DNA of 64,000 nucleotides from Chara braunii (Eukaryota > Streptophyta > Charophyceae > Charales > Characeae), in assembly GCA_003427395.1 (NCBI GenBank), contig BFEA01000388.1, positions 126,008 to 190,007 of the forward strand. The letters run 5' to 3'. A model generated the notes under the pieces. The model did no database searches. It saw only the letters and a program-made list of their open reading frames with translations, and had not been told where the DNA came from. A program made the translations under genes and the position numbers. Positions 51,733 through 62,518 of the stretch are shown one piece after another (within the stretch, counting starts at the first letter, position 1; the number at the start of each line of letters is the position of its first letter).

Positions 51733-52798
51733 CAGCGTTGTCACGCGGGGATCCCCGGGGCCCAAGCCGGGGTAGGGGTTTCAACCCCGGACCCCCGCCG
51801 CGGGGCTACCCGACCCCCGCCCCCGCAAAATCAACCCCGGCCCTGCCCCAACCCCGCACCCCCGCCCCCAACACCCCCGCACCCCGNNNNNNNNNNNNNN
51901 NNNNNNNNNNNNNNNNNNNNNNNNNNNNNNNNNNNNNNNNNNNNNNNNNNNNNNNNNNNNNNNNNNNNNNNNNNNNNNNNNNNNNNNNNNNNNNNNNNNN
52001 NNNNNNNNNNNNNNNNNNNNNNNNNNNNNNNNNNNNNNNNNNNNNNNNNNNNNNNNNNNNNNNNNNNNNNNNNNNNNNNNNNNNNNNNNNNNNNNNNNNN
52101 NNNNNNNNNNNNNNNNNNNNNNNNNNNNNNNNNNNNNNNNNNNNNNNNNNNNNNNNNNNNNNNNNNNNNNNNNNNNNNNNNNNNNNNNNNNNNNNNNNNN
52201 NNNNNNNNNNNNNNNNNNNNNNNNNNNNNNNNNNNNNNNNNNNNNNNNNNNNNNNNNNNNNNNNNNNNNNNNNNNNNNNNNNNNNNNNNNNNNNNNNNNN
52301 NNNNNNNNNNNNNNNNNNNNNNNNNNNNNNNNNNNNNNNNNNNNNNNNNNNNNNNNNNNNNNNNNNNNNNNNNNNNNNNNNNNNNNNNNNNNNNNNNNNN
52401 NNNNNNNNNNNNNNNNNNNNNNNNNNNNNNNNNNNNNNNNNNNNNNNNNNNNNNNNNNNNNNNNNNNNNNNNNNNNNNNNNNNNNNNNNNNNNNNNNNNN
52501 NNNNNNNNNNNNNNNNNNNNNNNNNNNNNNNNNNNNNNNNNNNNNNNNNNNNNNNNNNNNNNNNNNNNNNNNNNNNNNNNNNNNNNNNNNNGCATAAAAC
52601 CCCATTTTTGGGGTTTAGCCCATGTGGTGCGCGCTTTCGCTGCGCACCCCCCACTATTTTTATTTTTATTTTTTGAATTTTTTTTTTTTTTTTTGAATTT
52701 TTTTTTTTGCGGGGGGGTCTGGAGCCGGGGTTGGGGGTGCCCAACCCCGGAACCCCGGAACCCCGCCGGGGCCCCGGGGCCGGGGCTCGACAACCCTG
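51733..52798. mobile_element. hAT-like element with assembly gap
   Basis: Ends CAGCGTTGTC and GACAACCCTG form a 10-bp inverted repeat with one mismatch. Perfect 8-bp duplications GTAGTAAT flank it (51725-51732 and 52799-52806). CAGGGTTGTC-type ends plus 8-bp duplications are classic for hAT. The visible parts are very GC-rich (CCCCGGG-type repeats). The middle is 705 N (51887-52591), so whether it ever held a transposase is unknown. Confidence 0.82.
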
Positions 52799-52806
52799 GT
52801 AGTAAT

Positions 52807-54244
52807 CCAATGATGTGCCTAGAAAACAGATTTTGGCCTTTGCCTAGGAACTCTCCCTATCATATACCAGATCAAGAACTCTTAGATAGACAAACGGCGA
52901 GGAATGATCTATGTCATGATTCCTTTTGGGTCATCCTTCTCCAAACATGGAGAAAACTCCCCATGACAAACAAAATTTCCCCAAACTGATGGGAAAAAGT
53001 ATGCCAACAACCCCTCTTTATAACAAATGAATCAGGGATGTTCAGGGGTATATGCTTCACTGCATGGAGTCACCTTGGAAAGGTTGGGTTAGAAAAGGAA
53101 TCATAAGAGTCAAAAATATTTGGGATGAGGACACAAATGATTGGATTGAACCAACCATAATGTAAAGGCGCCTTCACTACTGCCACCACCCTGAAGAGGC
53201 CCCGAAAAATATCATTGACTTAATCCTATTAGAATGAATCCGAATCCTCAGAAAAGGACCAAAATTGGAAATTAATGACTGGGTGACAATCAGAGGACAA
53301 CCCTAAGATGTCGGCTCAATCCTAGATAAATATACGAACGGGGACGTCCTATTGGAGCTTTACGATCTACGACAAGATAATTTCATTCTTTTAAAAAAGA
53401 ATGGTCTGGTCAAGTGGGTTAACGATAGTCAAATCTTTAGAATCAGGGTGTTAAAGACAAAATAACACCAACTAGTCTCTAGACCTGATGCCCCCATCTC
53501 CAAATCGGCTCTAGACCCAGTATACTGGATCTGAGGCTCACCAAAAAGGAATAATGGAGCCACCAAGAATAACAAATCATTCCGGCGAAATCTACATACT
53601 TTAACAGTGAAGTCCACATACTGAATGCTAAGAGTAAGAATCGACCTAAAAGATAAAGTATCGGAGAGATGGATGAAACATCTCAATCTCAGCAAAGAAG
53701 AAGTCAGCCGGATAAAATGGTTCAGACTTATGAGAGCAAAACCAGCAAAATTTGTATCCCTTCAATGACAAATTGAGCACACGTGCCTCCTCACTAACGA
53801 TTGGCTAATAGATAGATCCTCTCTATAACAAAAAGAAATTGCTACACGCTGGTGTCGTTTTTGTAAGTCTGTTTTTCCTAGTAAGTTAATCTCAGAAACA
53901 ATAGAACATGTGTTCATGAAATACCCTGGAGCCATATGGCTGTGGAGATGGTGGGACCGAATATGGAGTCAACTTCACTCATCCATCCCCTGGCCGTGGA
54001 ACTGGAAAACTATCTTTAAGTTATGGTGTCTGAACCTTTTGAAGAGTTCACACAAAATTTATTCACTGTTGGAGGGAGGGCGGTCATGTGGGCTATATGG
54101 TTAAGGAGATGCACCTTAGAAATGGAAGGAGCCAGATTAGATGACCCGGAGTTCACTGAGACAATCAAACAACAGATCCAAACGGAGCTTCTCAATGAAT
54201 GGGAACGAACAAAAAATAAAATACAACATTTATCCTCTAAATAT
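52807..54244 (+). pseudogene. LINE C connecting region and zf-RVT
   Basis: Collinear with copies B and D. Readable pieces include the PWKGWVRKGIIRVKNIWDED-like linker at about 53070-53130. The zinc module lies at about 53760-53960, with QIEHTCLLTNDWLIDR, WCRFCKSVFPSK, ETIEHVFMKYPGAIWLW and WRWWDRIW. The second zinc pair has MKYPGA where LQCPGA is expected, so a cysteine is lost. Several stops replace tryptophan or glutamine codons. Confidence 0.75.
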
Positions 54245-54724
54245 CTAGGTTGTTTTACCGGACGTCCGGGACCCCCTTGACCGTCCGGGATGTCCGACCG
54301 GACGTCTGGTCGGACGTCGGATCGGACAGGGGTTATCCGACCTAGCGCAAAAATATATATATATATATATATATTTTAAATCATGTGGCTTCTTCCTTGC
54401 ATAAGGTGTATGCCACCAAAATTTTGGCTCATATAAAAATCTTCAAAGTTTCTAATCCCCACCTATACCCCTCCTATCCCCACCAAAACCCCTCGTACCC
54501 CCCCCTCCCACCCCAAATAGCACCCTATCACCAAATGCTCAGAAAATTCTGAATTTTTTTATGGGGGATCTCTATGGCATGTGCAACGCTTTCATAATTT
54601 TTTATCTTTTTATTTTTTTTAATGTCAAAAAGTGGTTGTTCGGGATCCCGGACAACCCCCCTACCGGACGGTTGGGGGAGACGTCCGGCTGAGACGTCCG
54701 ACCATCGGACGACTAGTAACCTAG
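54245..54724. mobile_element. hAT-like MITE, family 1, copy 2
   Basis: 480 bp between perfect 8-bp duplications CTAAATAT (54237-54244 and 54725-54732). Ends CTAGGTT and AACCTAG are a perfect 7-bp inverted repeat. Both sides carry dense CCGGACG/CGTCCGG subterminal motifs, and an (AT)n tract lies at about 54353-54374. LINE C sequence resumes directly after it. Related to 1157-1682 by end sequence and motif layout. Confidence 0.85.
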
Positions 54725-54732
54725 CTAAATAT

Positions 54733-55171
54733 GAAATTCTCAAACATATAAAACATTTTAGTCATAGCTGGCATGGTGGGAACCAGGGAAGAAAGTTTGG
54801 GGAAATTAAATGGGAAGGGGGAAAGAGCCCGAAAAATAAAGGATTTTGCAGAGATTACAGGCTGTTTTTCCATGATTGGACAGTGGTGGACCCTTCAATC
54901 CCCCTTCGCTTTGTCGCAGCTTTCCCAGATCCCTTCCCTCCACCGCCAACATTTATGGTCCCAAGTTCTCGATGCGGATATGATTGACCTCTGGAAGATG
55001 CTGGATCTCAAAGTCTAGGTGTTATGGAAGAATAGTTAATCAGTGCATTGGAATAGTTACTAACTTGATATGGTTAGATCAGGCGCCCGCTCAAGTGGGT
55101 GAAAAGGTAGTTGTTTCCAATCTAGTTTAGGCATACATCAACTTATCTTGGAATGTCAGAAGTTGTTTTCA
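54733..55171 (+). pseudogene. LINE C ORF2 end and 3' UTR
   Basis: The frame contains ILKHIKHFSHSWHGGNQGRK and RDYRLFFHDWTVVDPSIPLR, like ILFEDWTTVPP in copy G. It is followed by an untranslated part shared with LINE D up to the tail. Confidence 0.7.
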
Positions 55172-55313
55172 AGCAACGCTGGACCCGTTTTCCAGCAGGT
55201 GCTGCTTCCCACCAATAGATAGAGTCCACCTGGGAATGCTAGTGGTGTCTGCTCTTACCAGCACCCCTAACATCTACCCGTGTCGTTTTATTTAAAAAAA
55301 AAAAAAAAAAAAA
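55172..55313 (+). repeat. LINE C 3' tail with poly(A)
   Basis: AACGCTGGACCCGTTTTCCAGC, then GTGCTGCTTCCCACCAATAGA, ends with TGTCTGCTC, CAGCACCCCTAACATC and A20. The best-preserved LINE tail in the window. Confidence 0.88.
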
Positions 55314-56560
55314 TCAAAAATGAATAAACGTAGGATATCAATTCCACATTGAGAAAATCAATTTGTAACCCTTTGTAATTTTGAAATTGAGTGATCATTC
55401 ATTGGGATCAGAGCAAAAACTCTGATTACGAATTCGAGATTAAGAATCTTGCACAGAGAATACAAATCTAATATTCAGAAGCTTGCTAAAAAAATACGAA
55501 TTTCAGATTAGGGATCTTGCTCAGCATGATGAAAAACGAATTTCAGATTAGGGATCAATTACATCCAGAAAACACCTAAGATCTCAAGAACCAGATTTTA
55601 AACAAAGCACAATCATAAAAACGAAATCATTCAAACGCAACCTCTGAAAAAATTCCCCGGTCACGCCAGCATCAGAATGCATCATCGTCATAAAAATCCA
55701 AATCATGTTTTACGATAGAAAAATAAGCACTCAATAGGGATTTTATAGCCTTGTAATCAAAAAGCAATTAGCACCTCAACCATCAGTTTTTTCACTTAGG
55801 AAAAACAACGGACAATCTACATAATTCCTTACCAACCCTAATTCCCCCCCCCCGCACAATGTCATGTCATGTTCTCTCTCTCTCCCAACCTCCACCTCAT
55901 CCTTCATTGACTTCAAAAGCATCTCAGTTGTTCGTGACCTGCATCACATCTAACCAAAAAGCTGAATGATGAAGATTGTCGGACCGTGGCCAAGACTTAC
56001 CACAACACAGCCACGTAGCGAGCCTAAACCGTCGAGCCTGTCGACGACCCCTCGCTGACAGTCTGGAGGGAGAAAGAACATCCATGGGGGCAGAAACCTA
56101 CACGATCCACCATCTCTCGTAGCCCGCCCTTAGGATCTTCACCAAACGTAGACCTAAGGGCAATATTCCCAGGGAAGCGAAAGCAGCACCAAACCCACTC
56201 CTGCCCGTCTCATCGCACGTCCCTCTCCTCACGCAGCGCTAGAAAAGGTAGAAACGAACCACCGTCGCCAAGGCACAACCACCCTCATCCCACGCAACTA
56301 CCATCCAAGTATCGCCATGTACCGCAGTGCGCCAACCTTCGGAAGGTACCAACCCTCGCCGTGAAAATGCAATGTCGATATGGGGCTAAACCTTCCGGTA
56401 GCGCTGCGCCCCGATCCCCCTCGACTCCAGAGATGATGGTCTTGTAATTGTAGTTCAGTCGGGCATGCGGCCATTTTTTTTCCCTTTTTTTGTCTAGACT
56501 GCCACAGTGGCCTGGGACCATTTGCCCGGCTGGGCAAAGAAAAAAAAAAAAAAAAACAAA
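55314..56560. other. AT-rich intergenic DNA with a short direct repeat
   Basis: ACGAATTTCAGATTAGGGATC occurs twice (about 55496-55516 and 55536-55556), with a diverged third copy upstream. No gene is seen. A-run at 56540-56556. Confidence 0.6.
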
Positions 56561-57571
56561 CAAACAATTTTTTAATGTGAGGATATGGGTCCTCGGCAAG
56601 CCTAAGGGGCCCCCTGCAGCATATGTGCCCGCCCGAAGTGAAGGCGGGCCTAACAAATCAGCCCTTGGTTGTCAATTTCGCATTTGGGGTCCAGGCAGTT
56701 TCGTCGCGCCAGTTGGTTGAAGGAAACGCAAGCCGAACAGCGTGGAAATTCCCAGGCCTTCTAGGCCTTTCCGAAAGCACAGGCCCTGGGCGAGATTCGC
56801 AGCCTCATACACAGACAGTTGGGAGGCCTAACCGAATGAGGCCCAGTAGCTGCACTAGAGGCGCAACATCCTGGGGCCTACCGGAAGCTTTTGGCCCAGG
56901 CCAATCCAACCAGGCTGTCGAATGAGGCAGGCTCTTTCCATATAGGAAAGGGCTCGCTGCCTGACCAGCCATTCGGACACTCGCATGCTGGCGGCAGCGC
57001 TGCTGGAGCTGAAGCTCGTGGGCTGCTGCTAGCGCTGAGCGGCGAGGTGCAGGCACGTGCGTTCGTGCAGGGAGCAGGGCACTGCTGAGGGCAGCGCCAT
57101 AGCCCAGCCTCCATAGTTGGCAGGGCTTGGATGAACAGTGAGGCGCAGGGGTGGTCTTCGGGTGTACAACAAAGGAAGACGTGGGAGAGAGTCAAGGGAG
57201 AGAGAGAAGGATGATGATGATGATGATGTGAGGACACATACATGGTATTGGCGATGGTCTGCATGGGCGACATCTTCAAGTACTTCGGAGGCTATTGACG
57301 TCAACAGTTGCATTGTCAATTAGTAGGCTAGTTGTAGCTGTGTAGGGAGTAAGCTGGGCGCCGAGCGCCAAGTAGGGGGATAGAGACTGGATACATGTGT
57401 TGGTGGTGGCGAGAGCAAGCTCTCATTGACATTGACTTTTAGTGCTACGATTCTCCATTGGTGTTATATTGGTGCAATGCTGCTTTCTGAACACTGTGAT
57501 ACGATTTGGGCCTTTCAATGTGATTGTGCAATCTTAATATTGTCATCTCGCTTCTGTTTATTTTCCTTGCA
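56561..57571 (+). repeat. Probable 5' LTR end of gypsy 3
   Basis: An LTR must end just before the primer-binding site, and the last bases read CTTGCA (57567-57571 region), a normal CA end. Its left boundary cannot be set because the partner LTR is not in the window. TGTGAGG-type starts at about 56576 or 57227 are only candidates. Confidence 0.4.
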
Positions 57572-57574
57572 ATT

Positions 57575-57586
57575 TGGTATCAGAGC
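57575..57586 (+). promoter_or_regulatory. Primer-binding site, initiator Met tRNA (gypsy 3)
   Basis: TGGTATCAGAGC is a perfect 12-base match to the plant initiator-Met tRNA primer site, three bases after the LTR CA end. It shows that gypsy 3 reads on the plus strand. Confidence 0.9.
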
Positions 57587-58854
57587 TGGTTTGAACTGCG
57601 CTCATTGGTTCTCCGCAATAGCTGTTCGGTGCTTCGCATGAGGTGTGGGGCAGTGATAAGGCTTGGGCGTTGAACGTAAGGCGGTCCAGGGTCGTGCGGG
57701 CGCGCCAGGAAGCTATGTGGTGACATTAGGGTTATACGCTGGATGATGAGAGCTCGCTGATGTGGCGTTTAAGCTGAGGTGGAACTACAATTTATTGTTG
57801 GTTGTGCCGAGGCAAAGACCGGTCATCATAAATGCACATCAGGTTGTTGGTGAGAAATTTGTGGTTGGGGGCAGCATTATGAGGTATGTTGCTTCCTTCC
57901 TTATCTACCCTCTTCATTGCTTCTTATCGTAAGGAAGTGAGTCTTGTCTTGAGAGTCCTCTCAATGTGAGGTGTCGCGAGCGCTCAACCTTGAGAGTCGA
58001 CATTCTTCCTGGGCAGCAAGCTGGTGGGAGATGGGCGATGTCTCTGAAGGGCCCTGGAGGAAGCACTCGAGTCACAGTCACCTTGCCAACCCGTTGGGAC
58101 TAGTGCACGCATGCTTTGCCGCAAGTCCTTGGTTATGCTGCTTTGCAATGGAGGTCATGCAGGGCATGCCAGCCCTTTGAACAGACGGTTACTAGATCGT
58201 CTCTAAATATTTCTGGCGGGGACTCGGTGTTGATTCTGGTTTTGATCGTCGTCCTGTCTGCGACGTTAAATAATTCCTGAGGAGTTACGGGGATCTCCTT
58301 AAATACCTCCTGATCAGCCAGATCAAACCGGGTGTAAGGCGCATTGCATACGAGGATAAATAATGTGCAGGGGCTGGCAAAGTGGCGTTGACTTGGGGCA
58401 CAGGGGTGGGCCGGATTGCACACCTTTAGACATGCTGCTCAACCAAATGCCTAGGAACGTCGACACAAAGTGGCTACTCAAGAGGGATACAGGGAAAGGG
58501 TTGGATTCCAACAACTTTTCGCCATGGCATTAATTAGATAAACTGCCATCCAGCATACATCTTTGCAGGGAGCATTATTTTTATTTTTGATTATTTAAAA
58601 GTTACGGACTTGACTAACAATCGACAGACAACTACAGATAGAGTAGTATATTCTTTGTTGCAATGTCATCTGTATCAGAGTAATCTAAACATAAATTTAA
58701 TATTACGTGTATGATCTGACATTGGTTGACACCTAACCACCTAACTGTTTCTGTCCAGGCCAACCGAAGTTAGCGGTGTATCATAATCGGTTGTGTGTCA
58801 TGCTGAGGTAGGATTTAGTGTGGATTCTAGTTTAGATCACACACACTGTAGCTC
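57587..58854 (+). other. Leader of gypsy 3, no gene seen
   Basis: Untranslated region between the primer-binding site and the first gag frame. Short open frames on both strands are unrecognised. Confidence 0.5.
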
Positions 58855-60612
58855 ATGATTGATACAAGCACTAGTGAGGAGGAGTTGTTAGTGGATGACC
58901 ATAAGACTACTCGTAGTACTGCTCTCAGTCGACCTTTGACTTTCCTAGAGTTAGGTCCAGGAGACGAGAGGAGACTGCAGAGAGAGGCTAGAGAGAGAAC
59001 AACGACAAGAAGAGCGAGGGTCGCTGAGGATAGTGCCAGGTCTAGGGTGTCAGCTAGCACCGATACGACCATGGCTACTTCCTCTACCATGTCGCAGACC
59101 TCTTCACATGCCACTTCCTCAGGAGTTAATCAGAGTGATCATTGGGTTTCCATTAGCCAGAGTGTTGGCTTGCAAGTCAGCCAGCAGGCCCAACTCACGC
59201 TGGAGGATTATGAGATCTTCCAAGCGGAAGAACTCCATGATGAGCTACAACGGCAATTTGATGAGGCAACAGAGAGAAGAAGAAGAACAATTATGAAATA
59301 AACTAGACTAGGTAATAGATTGCAGGAGCTAAGCAGATATAAGCATTAGATGAATCGACACTTGATCCTGCGATGCGAGCGCTGCGTAACTCGCTCCTTT
59401 GTGTGGCGGAGACGCAGGTAGTTCAGCAAGAGGTGTTGGCTAAACTAGTGGCAGGCCAAAAATGAATTTTTGCTGCACTACAGGCTCATCGTCTAGTGAT
59501 AAGGCAGCCTCAGTTTGTTGTAGCTCCCCCTTCGGGTGCAGGTACATCAGTGAAGTCGTCGCCGGTAGGGCCTTCATTCTCACCTATGTAGTGGTTGTGT
59601 GGCGACTATTGGTCCGGTCCTTAGAGTCTCAGCCGTACCATCGATGACAGTGGTTACTACAGTCCCACTGTCAAGCCAGACCCATGTTAGTGTGCAGCAA
59701 CCTGTTTCGGTGGCTATGCAGCCACTGCAGCAATCCCCTGGGCCAATGCAGCCTATGAAGTGGATGCCCGAAATACCCTTGATGAATCCTAAGGCCTCCT
59801 CCGGCGACAGGAAGAAGGATGAGGACTTGGACACCTGGGTAAGGACGGTGCCTACCTATGTGAGGCACAAGCTTACCAGGCCGGAGCAAGAAGTTGTAGT
59901 GGTTGCCTCCTTTCTAGAGGAGTCAGCAGCCCGCTGGTTGAATGGCCTAGTGCAGCAGCAAGGCTACGGTCAGAACTTCGATGCCTGGACCTAGAGCCAA
60001 ACATTGGAAGAGTTTGTATGGTTCGTGTATAATAGTTGGCATGAACCACAAGGGGCCCAAAAGGCCACAGACGTGATCAACAGTCCTTGTGTCAGAAGGT
60101 ACAAGAATGTTAGAGAGCTTACGGATACCGTAGAACGTCTGCTCGTGGTACCTGGTTTGCGCTATGACCAGCAGGTACTCCTTACGGATTACCTTAGATG
60201 TCTGCCTTCAGAGGTTAGGACAAAGCTGGTAGACGAGGCCTATGTCGAACAACACAACTTCGCTTCATTCAGTAAGAAGGCCTTGGACATAGAGGCCAAA
60301 TTGGGATCTGCGCATCAGAGTCAAGGGGATGGTAGGAAGAAGAGACTACCTTGGGACTGGAAGAAGAAAGGTCAACTAATGTTCGTTGACCGCGATGGTC
60401 AGGCGACAAAAATTAACGACTTCCCAGACCTTGGGGATAAGTCAGAGCCTGATGGGGCCAGCGAGACTTCGGATGGGGGAGTCGTGACACTCATCAAGGA
60501 AAAGGCTAGGGGGACCGGGAAGAAGAAGGCAGGCCGGTCTATGGGTCAGGGCGACCAAGGCACGCCCGCTTGGGTGAAACTTGGTTTAGAGTATGAGGTG
60601 TGGAGAGACTAA
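58855..60612 (+). pseudogene. Gag (gypsy 3)
   Basis: The first frame (MIDTSTSEEELLVDDH, 58855-59301) is Arg/Ser/Gln-rich with a helical end (EDYEIFQAEELHDELQRQF). The capsid follows in 59599-59994 (PMKWMPEIPLMNPKASSGDR, FLEESAARWLNGLV) and 60004-60612 (LEEFVWFVYNSWHEPQGAQK, YDQQVLLTDYLRCLPSEVRT). A TAG at 59992-59994 and a TAA at 60610-60612 interrupt an otherwise continuous reading frame. Frames between 59301 and 59599 are broken. Confidence 0.82.
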
Positions 60613-60627
60613 GTCGATAGGGGCACG

Positions 60628-60669
60628 TGCATAAACTGTGACAACTATGGCCATACGTCTCGAACGTGC
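60628..60669 (+). pseudogene. CCHC zinc knuckle (gypsy 3)
   Basis: C-IN-C-DNYG-H-TSRT-C, a perfect CX2CX4HX4C knuckle. It follows the TAA at 60610 in the same frame, so the stop is the only thing that separates it from gag. Confidence 0.85.
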
Positions 60670-60984
60670 CGATGCAAGAAATTCCTAACGAGGGTAGCCT
60701 CTCCAACGGTGGTGGGACTATCTTCGAACCCTGGTGGTGCTTCTGTGAGCACCTCACAGGGAAACACCTCGGGCCAGTAGGAGTTTTAGCCGCTCTTATT
60801 CCCGCTGAAGTGATAACGTTGCCTTCCCCACTTCAGGCGTTGGTCAGGGCGAGTGACCCACGTATCGCCCAGCAGACACATTTGGATCCACCGACGCTCT
60901 GTTCGAGAGATGTGTCTGAGGCCCTAGAAGAGTTAGAGACTCTGTGGTCAGGGAAGGACCCAGAGACTCTTGGGCGATGATCAG

Positions 60985-61392
60985 TAGAGGTCCAAAGGCC
61001 CAGACATAGGATCTACACGAAACTTCATCAGTCGTGCTTGTGTGCATAGACGGCGCTTAGGGGACCGAGTGCAGCGGTTTAGCATAACTGTAGCTTCTAC
61101 GCTAGCCAACAAGCACCAAATGGTAGTAAACGACTATGCCAAGGACGTAGTCTGTTCCGTCTCTTATGGACGAGGGGAAGTGAGACATAAAATCTCATTC
61201 CTCGTTAGCGACGAACTGCCCTTTGATATGCTACTAGGCATGTGCTACCTCGAGGTCGCACAACCTCAGTTTGATTGGGATAGGAAGGTGTTGATACACA
61301 AGTTGCCAAATGGTAGGACCGTTAGACTGCAGGAGGATAAGGCTAGCAGTCTAGTGGAGAACTACGGCTGCATGTGTGCTTCCTCTCTATAA
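60985..61392 (+). pseudogene. Aspartic protease (gypsy 3), DTG changed to DIG
   Basis: DIGSTRNFISRACV aligns with the retropepsin active site DTGST.NFIS. The Thr codon reads ATA (61006-61008), one C-to-T change from ACA. The domain continues as QRFSITVASTLANKHQMVVN, the middle KISFLVSDELPFDMLLGMCY and QPQFDWDRKVLIHKLPNGRT. The LLGM motif marks the end of the fold. No DTG motif lies nearby. Confidence 0.85.
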
Positions 61393-61420
61393 CTACTAAA
61401 AGCAGAATCGTGAGGAGGGC

Positions 61421-62035
61421 ATGTATCTAGTCTTTGCCTCTGAGAAAGGGGAGGTCGTTAAAACACCCCCAAAGATAGAATCAGTCGTTGCAACATATTC
61501 AAACCTTTTTGAGGAGCCCACAGGCGTGGTAGAAAGGGAGGTGGTCCATGCAATAGAGGTTGTCCCAAATAGGAAGGTACTTAGAGGACGAATCTATAGG
61601 ATGTCTCCTGCGGAGTTGGATGAGCTTCATCACCAGCTCAAGGAGCTCACAGAAAAGGGATGGATTCGGCCTAGTACCTCCCCTTACGGTGCGCCAGTTC
61701 TATTTGTCTCAAAGAAGGGAGCCTTAGGGAGGTACCCTGAGGATGTGCATTGACTATAGGGGCCTCAATGCCATCACCGTTAAGAATGTGGAGCCCCTAC
61801 CCTGCATCGATGACCTCTTGGATAGAGTGCAGAGATGCCGGTACTTCACCAAGATAGATCTGAAGTCCGAATACCATCAAATTGCCATTAGACCAGAGGA
61901 CCAACACAAAACTGCATTTCAGACCTGGTACGGTCTGTACGAGTTTGTGGTGATGCCCTTTGGCCTATGCAATGCACCTGGTACTTTCCAGCACGCGATG
62001 AACAAGATATTTCATGAGTACTTCGACACAACACT
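61421..62035 (+). pseudogene. Reverse transcriptase (gypsy 3), truncated before YxDD
   Basis: The frame 61421-61753 has YRMSPAELDELHHQLKELTE, GWIRPSTSPYGAPVLFVSKK. A frameshift near 61730 leads to 61743-62087: [40 protein letters not shown] (motif A) and FGLCNAPGTFQHAMNKIFHE. It ends at about YFDTT, where the next residues should lead to YLDD. The catalytic YxDD pair and thumb are absent. Confidence 0.9.
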
Positions 62036-62518
62036 TTTTCATGACCCGGGGACCAATTCCTCGAGTAAGTGCTTCAAATTCTTCTAGGCAAGTCTTTGGG
62101 GTTACTTTATAGAATTCCAACCTGACGGTTGTCTATGAGTGTCTTTTCCACTCACTGATTTTTCCCAATCTTCTACAGTTTGGTCAGTGATTGCAAGCGG
62201 AATTTTATCTGGTTTCGCACTTAAACGTTTACCCAAATCCCTTCCTGCGATTTTGAATACTTGAGCTATAGTTCCAAGTTTGAATTTTGCTGCGTACATT
62301 TTGGCCAGAGAGTGGCGTAAAATAGTGGAAAAATACCACATGATACGGCGTCTGTTCTGTGCGTGTCGGAACCACTCGTTCAATCCTTTTAGAATAACAT
62401 TAATCCTAAAGTTAGTTTCACTTTGAGGAAAGTGCATATATCCAAAACATGGTTGTGGCTCATTCCCTTTGAGGCAACCTTGGGTTTGAAGTCTTTTGAT
62501 GTATTTAGCGGTATCCGC
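62036..62518 (-). pseudogene. Mitochondrial-type group II intron maturase fragment
   Basis: On the minus strand, from about 62515 to the TAA at 62102-62104, the frame reads KYIKRLQTQGCLKGNEPQPC, then GYMHFPQSETNFRINVILKG, LNEWFRHAQNRRR, ILRHSLAKMYAAKFKLGTIA and QVFKIAGRDL. The order GNEP, FPQSETN, WF..A.NRR and SLAKxYAAKFKL is the thumb/domain X region of maturases encoded in plant and algal mitochondrial group II introns. These proteins promote intron splicing in the organelle. Here only the C-terminal part is present, opposite in strand to gypsy 3 and joined to repeat sequence on the other side. It is most simply a nuclear insertion of mitochondrial DNA. Confidence 0.72.

Larger units (their letters stand above)
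50880..55313 (+). mobile_element. LINE copy C, 5'-truncated, with two hAT-like insertions
   Basis: Starts inside RT (YVRLHRSVRQGDPIAPFLF) and runs through zf-RVT, the ORF2 end, 3' UTR, tail and A20 (55294-55313). Interrupted by a hAT-like element at 51733-52798 and a hAT-like MITE at 54245-54724. Both leave 8-bp duplications inside LINE sequence that is otherwise collinear with copies B and D. Confidence 0.85.
57575..62035 (+). mobile_element. Ty3/gypsy element 3, 3'-truncated
   Basis: Plus-strand order: primer-binding site, 1.2-kb leader, gag, CCHC knuckle, protease, RT. RT similarity stops near 62035, before YxDD, and the sequence changes at once to a mitochondrial-type maturase fragment. 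RNase H, integrase and the 3' LTR are missing. Confidence 0.88.

Noticed and set aside
51646-52989. Open frames of 274-447 codons on both strands across 51.6-53.0 kb
   Set aside because: Most of each is N from the gap at 51887-52591; the readable parts are GC-rich transposon ends.
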